Assembly: GCA_015143735.1 (NCBI GenBank)
Contig: VKHC01000460.1
Coordinates: 1 to 11,829 of the forward strand
DNA: 11,829 nucleotides
From: Synura sp. LO234KE
Lineage: Eukaryota > Sar > Synurophyceae > Synurales > Mallomonadaceae
Reading direction: 5' to 3'
The position numbers and the translations under genes were made by a program. The notes below the pieces were generated by a model, which ran no database searches, had not been told where the DNA came from, and worked only from the letters and a program-made list of their open reading frames with translations. How positions within the stretch are numbered: the stretch's first letter is position 1; each line of letters starts with the position of its first letter. This document shows, piece by piece, positions 1 through 8,929 of this stretch.

Positions 1-2310
1 ACATAATCCACTGAAAAGTCACAGGCTCGAGCGTCTATCTCCCGAATAAACTGAGACTTTATTCGCATGAATTTAAGAGCCACGCGAATCGGCTTCCCAT
101 TCTCATCAAGCACGTTTTCGTCCAAAGCCTTGTAAACCAAACACGTGGCAGATTGGTGTTCTGGACGGGGTTCGGTCAGTCGGTAACGGCCGTGAATTAG
201 AAACACCGATTGCATCACTTCCTTGCTGCTTGCTCCCGCCATTTCTAGAGCCATACGTCCTTCTTTATCCTTCACCTCTGCCAACTGGGGGTTCGCTGTG
301 ACGTAGGACAGGACAGTGTCCCGCATTTCTGGCATGTTTGTCACTTGGATGAGATAGAACCACAAACCGTAAACGTTGAGCTGCAGTTGCTGAGCGGTGA
401 ATGTACGCCCGGTGAGGAACGCAACGCGCTCCTTCGGATCCGCGAAACAGTCGAACGGTTTCTTGCTGTCCTGTCACATCACAGCGTGGTACAGTAGGCT
501 GAGCATCGACCGATACAATCAATTTCACAACGTTCTCCTGACTTATGCCCGGCCACCTATAACTAACTGACTGTACATCCTCTGATCTACACTCCTGCTA
601 TGAACCAATTCGTTTACTAAGCGACGTAGACGTCACGCAGCAGGTTACCTTATTGGCAGCGTGCACGTCTGCTCCGGCATCCAACAGCAGTATCGCGAGT
701 TCGATTCGCCCGAATAGAATCGCTCGGTGCATGGGCGTGTCGTTGTGCTGAAGACAACAAATAAAATTATAAGACCGCGGGACAGGTAGGTTTATTCAAC
801 ATGTAGACGCTTGCTATCATGTGATGAGGGAGAATGAGATGTAGTCATGTAGTACTATAGAAGTTCGCGTACGTCGACGCACGTTGTCATCATGGACAGT
901 TGGCTAGATCAATATATCAATTCAATATCGGGTAGATACCGAGTTTTCCCCTAAGGACGGGGGAAGGCAAATCGATGGGGTGGTGTATGACATAAGACAA
1001 AGACTTGCCTTATCTTGAAGGTTGAGTTTGCACCCCGCTTGAATCAGCAGTTTCGCAGCCTCTAGATGACCTGATTCCGCACAGATGTGAAGCAGGGTAT
1101 CCTTGGACTGCACACAAGCCACCAGTCATGTGATAGCGAGCCGGAGAGAACAAGCGGAGTGAGTTGAGGTGCAGGAGGAGGGGTCATGTATGCTAGAAGT
1201 GTATTTGGTCAATTAATAGTGGAAACAAAAGGCTGCTTACGGCAACTGAATGGCGTTCCGCGGCAGCGATGGAACGAGAAGAAAAGGGAAGAAGAGGAGC
1301 GAAATCAAGAAGTAAATGCAGAAAGCGAAGAAGAGAGTGTTTAGGTTCCAGGTCAGAAATCGATGCAGGGGGAAGTGAGATAGGAGTCACGTCCACGTCC
1401 ACACATTTCATTACCGCGGAGGTGGCTTTGTTCAAATCCTTGCGCTCCTTAATATACGCTTTGATGGCCGATATGTCGTTGTTTCGTGCAGACACGTGGA
1501 TTGGAGACCACGCGGCCTGAATGATATAGAGTCAGGATGTTGGTGGGAATGGAATGTGTGGAAACGTGTCAGGTGAATAATTTAACGCAAGTACGTGTTT
1601 CGAAAGTTCAAAGCCAATTTTACCTCTAACTGACCGATCTTAGATTCTACTAGGTAACGCTCTCCACGCACAAGCGAGCGAGCGGATACGCCATCCTGAA
1701 CGAAAGTAAGGAGTATGTTAAGACATCGAAAGAATAATTAGATACAATTCTTCTTACGTCGTTTACAACGTCGAGATCACTACCCCATTCAACAAAAATA
1801 AGCGCCACATCATGACTATTACTTTGGCAAGCATAATGGAGAGGAGTGTAACCATCATCTCCATGCGTCCACGCATTTAAATTTGCCCCGTTTCGAAGGA
1901 GGGTTAAAGAAGCTTCAACCATGTTATACTTTGCTGCCACGTGTAGAGGTGTTTTACCATATTGATCCTTCTCTTCAGTGCCCAACCCGCGACTCAATAA
2001 GAGAAGAATAGTTTCTGTCCTTCAAATTTAAATATCCCAAACGCTGAAAGATTTTTTATAGAAAATTACCGTAGTTATTTTTCCAGGCAGCGTAGTGCAT
2101 GGCGCCCCACATCCATGAAGTATCTTTCAAGGAAATATCTGCTCCAGAGTCCAATAGAAACTTGACAAATGAAACGTCGGGGAAGCAGCATGCCTGCAGT
2201 AGTGCTGAGCACCCATTTTTATCCGTCTCAGCTAATATTGATGATTTACTTTTAGATTTTTGCAGACGAACTTTAAACGCATCAACCGTTTCGCTGTTAT
2301 CAAAGAGCAT
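1..2310 (-). CDS. Ankyrin-repeat protein with C-terminal protein-kinase domain, 3' end cut by the window edge
   Basis: Proposed exons in transcript order are 2310-2070, 2014-1758, 1695-1624, 1516-1415, 1107-1009, 747-649 and 470-1. All join in frame and give about 446 residues before the edge. Ankyrin signatures are visible at about residues 31-60, 64-95 (MHYAAW), 97-130 (YGKTPLHVAAKYNM), 132-166 (GYTPLHYACQSN), 191-224, 225-257 and 258-290. The last exon (from residue 291) has a degenerate ankyrin-like start (KKPFDCFAD) and a linker with LNVYGLWFYLIQVTNM. A kinase N-lobe follows from HGRYRL (about 383) to the VALKFM strand, whose Lys (about 423) is the expected ATP-anchoring lysine. The usual GxGxxG loop is not evident. 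Catalytic and activation loops lie beyond the edge. By family, this suggests a signalling kinase with an ankyrin scaffold; the substrate cannot be told. The start at 2310 is the first ATG after an in-frame stop and leaves a short divergent promoter. The alternative is a splice acceptor at 2332 with an upstream exon. I recall similar ankyrin-kinases from oomycetes. Confidence 0.82.
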
Positions 2311-2432
2311 GTTGAATTCTCGAGGATGAACCTAAAAACAGAGCAAATATAACTATGAATAACTGAATAACTTGTAACTGAACAAAACGGGCGCTCAGTC
2401 GGACCTACGTACAATCATATGCGATAAACCTG
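2311..2432. promoter_or_regulatory. Candidate bidirectional promoter between the ankyrin-kinase and CMC1 genes
   Basis: The proposed start codons of the two divergent genes are only 122 bases apart, so the core promoters of both should lie here or inside the first exons. The stretch is AT-rich and I see no clear TATA box. The inference depends on the ankyrin-kinase start at 2310 being right. Confidence 0.4.
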
Positions 2433-2806
2433 ATGCAAGCAAGCCCTGAGGTAAATAAGACTGATGCCAGGGAGGCGAGACTGTCTCTAAGAAAAGCGAA
2501 TGAGGAGGTTTGTTTTGCGATAATATGGCACAAACTTAATTTTATTACAAATTAGGTGTTGCGGATAAAATTTATGAAAGAGGCTCGATTACGTTGCTTT
2601 GACTACACGAAGGCCTTTGGAGAATGTGCGAAAGTTAATGGATTAATGGTGGTGTTCAAGTGCCGAGAAGAAAATCGTCTGAGTAAGTTTAATATTACAA
2701 CTTACAGATATTTGCTTTTTATGGCTACTTTTTAGTGAATGAATGCCTTAACAAATATTGTACTGAAGCTGAATTTGAAAAGCATATGAAATCACTGGGA
2801 TATTAA
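2433..2806 (+). CDS. CMC1-family twin CX9C protein, mitochondrial cytochrome c oxidase assembly
   Basis: Three exons, 2433-2507, 2556-2682 and 2736-2806, join across introns of 48 and 53 bases (GTTTGT...TTAG and GTAAGT...TTTAG) into a complete 90-residue protein. The first intron is phase 0 and the second phase 1; the second splice rebuilds an ATG Met codon. The core is a twin CX9C motif: Cys-39 and Cys-49 (CFDYTKAFGEC), then Cys-61 and Cys-71 (CREENRLMNEC), with an extra CLNKYC. GLMVVFKCREEN and the preceding VLRIKFMKEAR closely match the known CMC1 pattern. Family members are small intermembrane-space proteins, oxidised by the Mia40 pathway, that help early COX1/complex IV assembly. The length is close to that of animal CMC1, though the C-terminal tail is shorter. 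No ATG lies in frame between the upstream TGA and 2433, which fixes the start. CMC2 is the main alternative, but the sequence between the cysteines favours CMC1. Confidence 0.88.
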
Positions 2807-2862
2807 TTTCGCTATTTTATGCTGATTATTAAGTCTTTAAGTTTTATTCATATTAATTAATT

Positions 2863-2868
2863 AATAAA
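2863..2868 (+). terminator. Putative polyadenylation signal of the CMC1-like gene
   Basis: An exact AATAAA lies 57 bases after the TAA stop in an AT-rich stretch, a plausible position for a poly(A) signal. The hexamer is common by chance in such DNA. Confidence 0.4.
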
Positions 2869-3392
2869 TATACAGCAGTCTTGAGGGATAGTAAAAAGGT
2901 GTGATATTAAGAATAACGCTGAGTGTTGTTTGTACCATCTAAAATTCGTCGCGAACTGGGGAAATTATAGATTGCATGGCTTCACATGCATATAGATCCC
3001 GTCATTATTTGATAGTTATTAGTGCAAATGTAGATGTGGTAATGAAGGTTCCTCAAAATAGGAACTGAAATCCAGTTTTTTATTGACACACCAGACCGAC
3101 CCCATCGTTTGTGGACATCATCGCGCAGCACGTCATTATCATCCCGAATGTCGATTTCTAGCTGCTTTTAATATCAGCGGCCGGTTGTTATGCTGGCTGG
3201 CACCTGGTCCGCTCCCACCTCCTGTTGGCGCTTGCTTACCAAAAGCAGAACACATAGGCATCCGATAAAGCATTTTGCAAGTACCGGTAAAATACATTTA
3301 AAGTGCGTCCAGCTTCTCTATAAATTTTAATGAATCACTCTCACCAGCATCAATTCAACACGGCAGTAAAACTATAAAAATTTACTTTGTTT
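2869..3392. other. No gene recognised
   Basis: Mostly AT-rich intergenic DNA with a more GC-rich patch at about 3085-3260. That patch has a short plus-strand frame without an ATG and a minus-strand frame of about 57 codons lacking an early ATG. Neither shows a recognisable domain or believable splice sites. Confidence 0.5.
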
Positions 3393-3695
3393 ACTTTAGG
3401 ATCTAAAATTTTGCTTTTGAATCTTAAGTTTTAGGTCTGGGAATCCCGAAAGCATATCCTAAAGTATCAATGCGACCCATCCGCAAACTTTGGTGTACGG
3501 TAAAACTTCAATTTCTAAAGTTCTAGTACTAAAGTATCTTCCTAAAGTACAGCAACTTAATTTTCATTTTTACTAAAGTCTACGGAAGTACCACTAAAGT
3601 GCAAAAATACTACAGCCGTAATGAGACACGACTTAACACTCTCAAGTGACAGTTTAGTAACCCTTTTACCGGCCGGTACTTTACCGGCACTTTAG
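3393..3695. repeat. Cluster of eight CTAAAGT/ACTTTAG heptamers
   Basis: Exact CTAAAGT occurs at 3459, 3515, 3529, 3542, 3573 and 3594, and its complement ACTTTAG at 3393 and 3689. Well under one copy would be expected in 300 bases. Near-matches extend the pattern, for example TACTTTACC at 3678. The right end also has CCGGCCGG and TACCGGC runs, and related GTACCGGTAAAA occurs at about 3281. This could be a degenerate miniature element or tandem repeat. I see no open frame in it. Confidence 0.55.
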
Positions 3696-4492
3696 GAATA
3701 CTTTTGCACGGACCTCAAGATAATCTACCACGACTCTTCTGGATACGTGTTTCTACGTTTAATACCGGATAAGGGAATACAGATTATACAAGACTCAAAC
3801 ATATACTAATTTAAAGTTAAAACTGACATCTAATTCATCATTAGCATAGTTTGCCCCATTACCTCATATATCAATATGAAGCAATACATCTCATGTCATT
3901 TAAGTTTAAAACATCAGTCAAATGGTTGGAGTCATAAGAAGGTGGACCAGGTGAGGTTGTAGACCCTGTTACCTCCCGCCACCCTAACAGGTCCTCTTCT
4001 TGCCACGATCCAATTTTCCATCCACTTCGTGTTGTTTAAAACCTGTGACTATATAGAAAATAGATGTCGGCCAATAATTGCGAATTGGACTGCGTTTGAT
4101 AGACTAACAGAGCTACTCACAAGAAGAGAAATTGGCAGTAGCAATTCTTAATCAACCAACCGTACCAAAAATATTGTGCCCACAACTTTCGAATGTTTGT
4201 AAGAAGGATTCACGACATAGAGATCCTCCTCAGTATGACCAGGATATCCCGAGGAATCTTGTAGTTGCAAAAAGAAGTGCAATAAATTTGTGATCAATAC
4301 TTCCTATTTCCGACATTAAATATTTAAAATGCTATGGAGACTTCAATATTAATTCATATATCTATAGTATGCTGGTGCGTTTGATGCACATGAGCCCGCT
4401 GCGGTGATCTTACCCAAGGAGCACTTGTAACTATTGCTGAAATATAAATAAACAAACAATTAAAATAGAGATTATTTGAACACGCTCATTTC
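3696..4492. other. No gene recognised
   Basis: AT-rich sequence with stops in all frames. I found no convincing exon, RNA gene or transposase motif. Confidence 0.5.
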
Positions 4493-4553
4493 TATACGCT
4501 GGCGTATAAGAAAAAGCGCGTATAAAATATTTTATACGCAAAATTTTATACGC
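4493..4553. repeat. Palindromic GCGTATA/TATACGC cluster
   Basis: Five exact heptamers lie within 61 bases: TATACGC at 4493, GCGTATA at 4502, GCGTATA at 4518, TATACGC at 4533 and TATACGC at 4547. The first two form an inverted pair with a 2-base spacer. The next two bound a perfect 22-base palindrome at 4518-4539 that reads GCGTATAAAAT and then its complement. Diverged copies (GCGTATT, TTTTACGC) continue to about 4612. It may be a hairpin-forming miniature element or a set of binding sites. Confidence 0.65.
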
Positions 4554-4619
4554 TTGAACGCCTATTCCGTATTTTTTTCTTACATTTGCGCGTATTTTAC
4601 GCTACAACACGCATTTGTT

Positions 4620-5085
4620 TTTGATTTGAGTTAAATTGAATATGTTAATTAATATGATCAGAGAGCCTCGAAGAAATGTAAATATTACCGGAAATATAGG
4701 TTAGGATGGCCTTGTCATAGCCTGCTTGAATCGAGCTCGACATTGGAAATTTCAGACAAAGAGGAGATGAATCTGTGATCAATTTTGATATTATTATTTT
4801 TCATTTCCCTGCTCTTCATGAAATTATAGGACGTGAAATAAGATATGCTCTGGGGATATTTGCCCTATATTCAGTGTAAGACAAGAATATTTTGCATCCT
4901 TGATCGAGCGGGTATTTGGCATCTGTTTCGTATCGTCTGCGGAGGTCGTTTTATTTTGAGGGCTCGAGGTTTCCTACGAAATGGTACGTATATGAGTTTT
5001 CCTCTTAACATTTATTTTTTAGTGCTAAGTAGGCTCATTTCTTCTTCTTGCATCCGCTGCATGAGCGCATTTCGCGTAGTCGTAC
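4620..5085. other. No gene recognised
   Basis: A plus-strand open frame at 4845-5120 has mixed hydrophobic content, no recognisable domain and no clear coding character. It runs into the outer end of the inverted repeat. I treat it as chance or as decayed mobile-element sequence. Confidence 0.4.
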
Positions 5086-5746
5086 GCTTGCTTCGTTGCT
5101 TGACTCGTAGAACGCACTGAACAGGGCCCGCCGCCATAGGTATTCCCATGAGTTAATTTTTCTAGGATGAATCTAGCGAAGTTTGCTAACTTATAAGACT
5201 GACCGTAATCTTGTCTTTTGCGTTAGAAAGAATAAATAAGCTTCGTTAGTACTAGTTAACAGCGTGTTCGTTGCGCTTTGGTTTGTAGGGCGATGTCGCT
5301 TGTAGAACCACTGCTGTTGGCTGCGGGCGGGTACCATTATCTTTAGCTAATGGAGGATAGGAAGTAAAATGCTAACTCGCTACCAATATACCTTCTCATC
5401 TAGAAAATTAGTGGACTTGAATATAGGCCTCAAAAATATAAGCGAGCAAGAGCCGCGATTTTGCCCCTAGCTAGTAATATTGGTTCTATTGGTTCGCACA
5501 CACGCAACCTATGATATACTCTTTCGCCCATTCTACCTAATTTCTCCGTTACGGCATCCCCGAGGAGCATATTCGCAACAAAATACTTGGGGAACACTGT
5601 AAAGAGTCGCCGAACCTCAAATGAACTCCTGCTCACAGGAATAATCTAAAAGCTGTTCTCCAAACATGAAAAATGAAAATACTTTGGTTAGAAGCTCTAA
5701 ATTTTAATTGCCTCGCCTATTTTTAAAAATTGTGCAAGTGTTCAAA
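5086..5746 (+). repeat. Left arm of a large imperfect inverted repeat
   Basis: This arm is, with substitutions and small indels, the reverse complement of 5816-6496. The innermost 39 bases (5708-5746 against 5816-5854) match at 37 positions. Conserved blocks recur along the arm, for example GCGTGTTCGTTGCGCT near 5265 and near 6330 (reverse). Similarity weakens outward and becomes unclear beyond about 5086, so the outer boundary is approximate. Confidence 0.85.
5430..5636 (-). pseudogene. Short open frame in the left arm, partner of 5929-6064
   Basis: A GTG-initiated frame of 68 residues begins SRSSFEVRRL and contains a hydrophobic TVFPKYFVANMLLG stretch. The mirrored frame in the right arm begins with the same eleven codons and ends earlier at TAA. 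Differences between copies include more amino-acid changing than silent ones (about eight against three), so there is no clear sign of selection for protein. An in-frame stop lies just upstream of both. I do not recognise the protein. It is probably a decayed internal piece of the mobile element. Confidence 0.3.
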
Positions 5747-5815
5747 CACAACGGTGTACAAATACACACACAAAAATTAGGTTCACTCTATGGCGGTTAT
5801 GTGTCTATTTTTACA

Positions 5816-6496
5816 TTTGAACACTTTCACAATTTTTAAAAATAGACGAGGCAATTAAAATTTAGAGTTTCTAACCAAAGTATTCTCATTTTTCATGTTT
5901 GGAGAACAGCTTTTAGACTATTCCTGTGAGCAGGAGTTCATTTGAGGTTCGGCGACTCTACACAGTATTCCCCAAGTGTTTTGTGGCGAATACGCTCCTC
6001 GGGGAAGCAGTAATGGAGAAATTAGGTAGAATAAGCGAAAGAATGTATCCTAGGTTGCGTTAAGCACCAATATTACAAGCTAGGGGCTTAACAATGCGGC
6101 TCTTGCTCGCTAATATTTATGGGTCTAGTGTGATATTCCTCATAACTACCGACTTTTTATGTTAATAATCAAAAGTTTTACGTGCCTCGCTCCTTCAAAT
6201 TTTGTAAAGGTAGCTAGTGCAGTATTTTACGTCCTATCCTATACTAGCCAGTGGTAGCTGTTACCTACCCGCAGTCACCAAAAGAATCGCTTCAACAAGC
6301 GGCACCGCCCACAACTCCCTCAGCGCAACGAACACGCGGTTAAGTAGAACAAAGAAAGCTTATTCATTTTTTCTAACATAAAGAGCAAGATTAGGGATAA
6401 TCTTATCAGTTAGCAGCCTTCCCTAGATTTATACTACTAGAAAAGCAGACTAACCCTGGCGGCCCTGCTGTCCTAATAGTCAAACAACGAAGCCAG
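5816..6496 (-). repeat. Right arm of a large imperfect inverted repeat
   Basis: Reverse-complement partner of the left arm, separated by a 69-base loop at 5747-5815. The whole unit of about 1.4 kb resembles a foldback-type or long-terminal-inverted-repeat element. It has no recognisable transposase, so the family is unknown. I could not identify a target-site duplication. Confidence 0.85.
5929..6064 (+). pseudogene. Short open frame in the right arm, partner of 5430-5636
   Basis: Mirrored copy of the left-arm frame, reading SRSSFEVRRL at its start and stopping at TAA after about 45 codons, where the left copy reads on for about 23 more. The pair point away from the centre of the inverted repeat. 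No domain is recognised. Confidence 0.3.
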
Positions 6497-7134
6497 CTAA
6501 CGCCGTTTTACAATGAATTTATCAGGAGTCATCGCCATCCGTTGCTGCTCTGTTCATTCAAGAGCTTCAATTGGCTTTTACCAATCTCGCGCAAACTCCG
6601 CCGGGAGACACATTTTTTAAACCTTATTGTCGCAGAGGCAAACTATAGCCAAGCCCTCATTAATGCTACAGGTTAGGTTCCTAAAATCTAAAAGAAGGTA
6701 TTCGACTAAGTTAGTTATGTGGGAAACGTGATTATGTAGACTTTGGAAGCATAATAAGGGCATGGGTCCGATCTGTTTGTTAAAGTCTGGTCTTAGCTAC
6801 CTTTTTATTCTAGTCTTAGCCACCTTTATGCTCATTCTATTTCTTATGACATGATGTATTCAACGATTGTCAGTGCTGGAATAGGATCACAACATTTCCT
6901 TTTGTGGTGATTGATTGGAGCTGATTTTTAGTGTAGCCCAGTGCATGCTTTCCAATTATGTCCAGCAACGAAGCTTGAGCAATCCAAGAAATTGCCCGCT
7001 GTTAAATAACAAAAGAAATGAGATTCGTATGATTGATGTTTTCTGTCTCCTTGTGCAACGATTCGAATGCAGGCGCCACACTTCTTTGAATCACTATTCA
7101 CATAAATTACGGCGTATAGAGTATTGGTTATTAA
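6497..7134. other. No gene recognised
   Basis: The stretch just outside the right arm (6500-6620) has a minus-strand frame with a KSQLKLLNEQ-like run that soon hits stops; it may be further decayed mobile-element sequence. The rest has no supported exon. A plus-strand open frame at 6915-7154 lacks an ATG and recognisable features. Confidence 0.4.
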
Positions 7135-7578
7135 TCATCTGTTACTTCGATTAGTGAGGTATTTAAGCAGTGTAAAAAATTGAACGAAATCGTAGAGATA
7201 GGCTAAAGAACTGCGCGTGCTGCTGACTCCTCTGGTTTCAAATTGTTGTGTTTCGCACCTTTGTCGAGCCATAGAAGCATTTATTTGGTTAAGGTTGGGA
7301 TCGTTTTCGGTCCTTCTTACATCTCTGAACGTTCTTATCCCTTGGCTTAAACTTCCAGAATTGAAAGACGAGACTGTGGTTGTATAATTATAAGAGCCTA
7401 CAGTAGACCTTACACCAGGCGTAAACGAGTAACTACCATCGTTGTTATCAGACGTCGAAGTAACTTTTCCTTGAAAACTTCTTCCACTGGTTTCCTTGCC
7501 CAAAGTGAGCACCGGACTTAGTTCGGCTTCAATGTAATCGCGCGTCGCACCCTTTCTATGTGTACTATTAGTTCGATG
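7135..7578 (-). CDS. Unidentified serine/threonine-rich open frame
   Basis: This frame stays open for about 148 codons and ends at TGA 7135. It has no ATG until late, so it would need to be an exon or part of a broken gene. The middle is rich in Ser, Thr, Tyr, Asn and Gly (GSYSFTPG, GSYNYTTTVSSF), like a low-complexity linker; the rest is polar, with a hydrophobic VQFFTLLKYL near the end. It overlaps, in another frame, the acidic segment at 7518-7625, so a frameshift or splice may link them. I recognise no domain. It could be a diverged gene, the tail of the adjacent mobile-element remnant, or chance. Confidence 0.3.
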   Translation of the reverse strand, partial: HRTNSTHRKGATRDYIEAELSPVLTLGKETSGRSFQGKVTSTSDNNDGSYSFTPGVRSTVGSYNYTTTVSSFNSGSLSQGIRTFRDVRRTENDPNLNQINASMARQRCETQQFETRGVSSTRSSLAYLYDFVQFFTLLKYLTNRSNR

Positions 7579-8090
7579 TCATCCTCGTCGTTATAGTCCG
7601 GGTTCTCGCTCTTCTCACGTCCCTCCTGCCTACATAAGTTGCTGCATATATTAAACGTTGAAACGACGTATAAAGAGCCTTTTGGCATAAGTCATCAACA
7701 CACATAAAAGTGTGAAACAACCGAATTCTTGAAAAAAAATATCAGGTTGATTCACGCAACGATCTATATTGTTAAAATTATTGTTATCCTCGATTTCATC
7801 GTCATCAATTTGCTCATCATTTTTTAATATGCCAGCGATCGCTTCACCGATAATTATTTCGATTTTCTCTATTTCTCCGCGTCAATATTCCACCCTCGAG
7901 AATCTACCACTTCAATGTTACCTCCATTCTGCTTTAAATTTTTGTCAACTTTACACACTTAGCCCTCAAATTCCGCGTAGTTTATAAATATTCCTCTGAA
8001 ATATTTGGTTACGTCTGAACGTATAATTGAGCATGAAGCATATTCATGCGACCGCAATGCTCGCAATATCTACAGCGCCTAGGTGCATCC
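7518..8090 (-). mobile_element. Possible decayed pogo/Tigger-like (DDE_1) transposase remnant
   Basis: Several broken minus-strand frames look like parts of one protein. At about 8055-7985, HAQLY and FRRNQIFQRNIYKL resemble the Lys/Arg-rich segment after the catalytic core of DDE_1 transposases. At about 7918-7878, TLKW, a stop, then ILEGGIL resembles the TI.NCW...GIL region. At 7881-7654 there is an acidic frame (KNDEQIDDDEIEDNNN), and at 7625-7518 a second one (PDYNDEDDIELIVHIERV) behind a good acceptor (TAGGCAG). Frameshifts and stops separate the pieces. No catalytic D, D or D/E residues are seen. The match is by eye to a general family pattern and is weak. Confidence 0.25.
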
Positions 8091-8929
8091 GCATTTTGGT
8101 TCTTTGTTTTTTTTACATCTTACTCTCGACTTTACTATATTTTCAGATTATCCGCCTCTTTCTTACCTGCTGTTACCATGCTCATATAATCTGGTGTTCT
8201 CGTAAGAGCCACAATAATTATCTAAACATAATTCACTCTTCTCAATTTCCAAAAAATTTCTATATCATATCTCAAGTTTTTATCACTCTAATTTGCTTCT
8301 CTGTTTCTTTCTATTTTACTCTGCCTGTGCTGTGCTCTATTACAGAAAATGCTCCGTTTTAGGTCTTAGACCCTACTTACGGTACACTCCTGCAAAGTTT
8401 TTCTGAAGAGCCGAGCGATGAATGGATACTTACTAAAAACGGAATTCAGTGCACTGATGTAACTGCAATAATTAAGAGGTTGTTGATCGATTTTTGGCAC
8501 TGGAGCGACGCCTTGCAGTGTTGGGCTACCGTGGTAAGAAACGAGGCTACCACTCAGTAGGTGTGATTTTTGTTGCTCCGCCCCATAATGCGTCGCAATA
8601 GCTTGCGTTCATATTGCCCTCTCCCCTTAGTTCACACGGGACTCGCCACCATGTGCGTGGCACATAGAGCAGTGGTTCGTTCGATGGGGTGGAGCGTGCG
8701 TGCGTAATTATCTAATTCTGATCTGTTTGTTCTAATTTTTCCGGCCATACAAGATACCTACAAGATGTTCGGTAATAATTGCTATCACAAAAAACAGTGG
8801 AAGTACCAACCGTATAAAAATCAGGACAAATCAGGGGGAAAAAGTAACTCTACTCATAATGCTTTACCGCGTTCACTTGCTATCGCCAAAAAAGTTAATG
8901 GAGTTCTATGTCCGTCGGATATTGTTGAA
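8091..8929. other. No gene recognised
   Basis: At 8091-8360 the plus strand is pyrimidine-rich, giving a hydrophobic-looking open frame that is probably a composition effect. At about 8485-8600 a plus-strand frame of 36 codons (LALERRLAVLGYRGKKRG) looks protein-like but has no start and is flanked by stops. A Kozak-like GCCACCATG at 8645-8653 opens only a 19-codon frame. The 3' end of the LamG gene transcript probably falls in this interval; I saw no clear poly(A) signal for it. Confidence 0.4.

Noticed and set aside
265-528. Minus-strand open frame at the end of the kinase gene
   Set aside because: Its first part is intron and the rest is a wrong-frame reading of the kinase exon. Splicing 649 to 470 gives a continuous ankyrin-to-kinase protein instead.
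517-537. A 21-base micro-exon (ENVVKLI) between the last ankyrin exon and the kinase exon
   Set aside because: It keeps the frame, but direct joining gives a better ankyrin pattern (GADVHAANKDSKKPFD), so it is unnecessary.
1269-1520. Plus-strand Arg/Glu-rich open frame
   Set aside because: It is antisense to an ankyrin exon and a pyrimidine-rich intron, which explains the composition.
2491-2505. Minus-strand CCTCATTCGCTTTTC resembling the oomycete initiator element
   Set aside because: It matches only in part, lies about 180 bases from the kinase start and sits inside the first CMC1 exon.
8027-8362. Plus-strand hydrophobic 111-residue open frame
   Set aside because: The strand is pyrimidine-rich, which alone produces Leu/Phe/Ser-rich frames. 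There is no domain or supporting splice context.
8645-8707. GCCACCATG Kozak-like start on the plus strand
   Set aside because: It opens only a 19-codon frame and no spliced continuation was evident.
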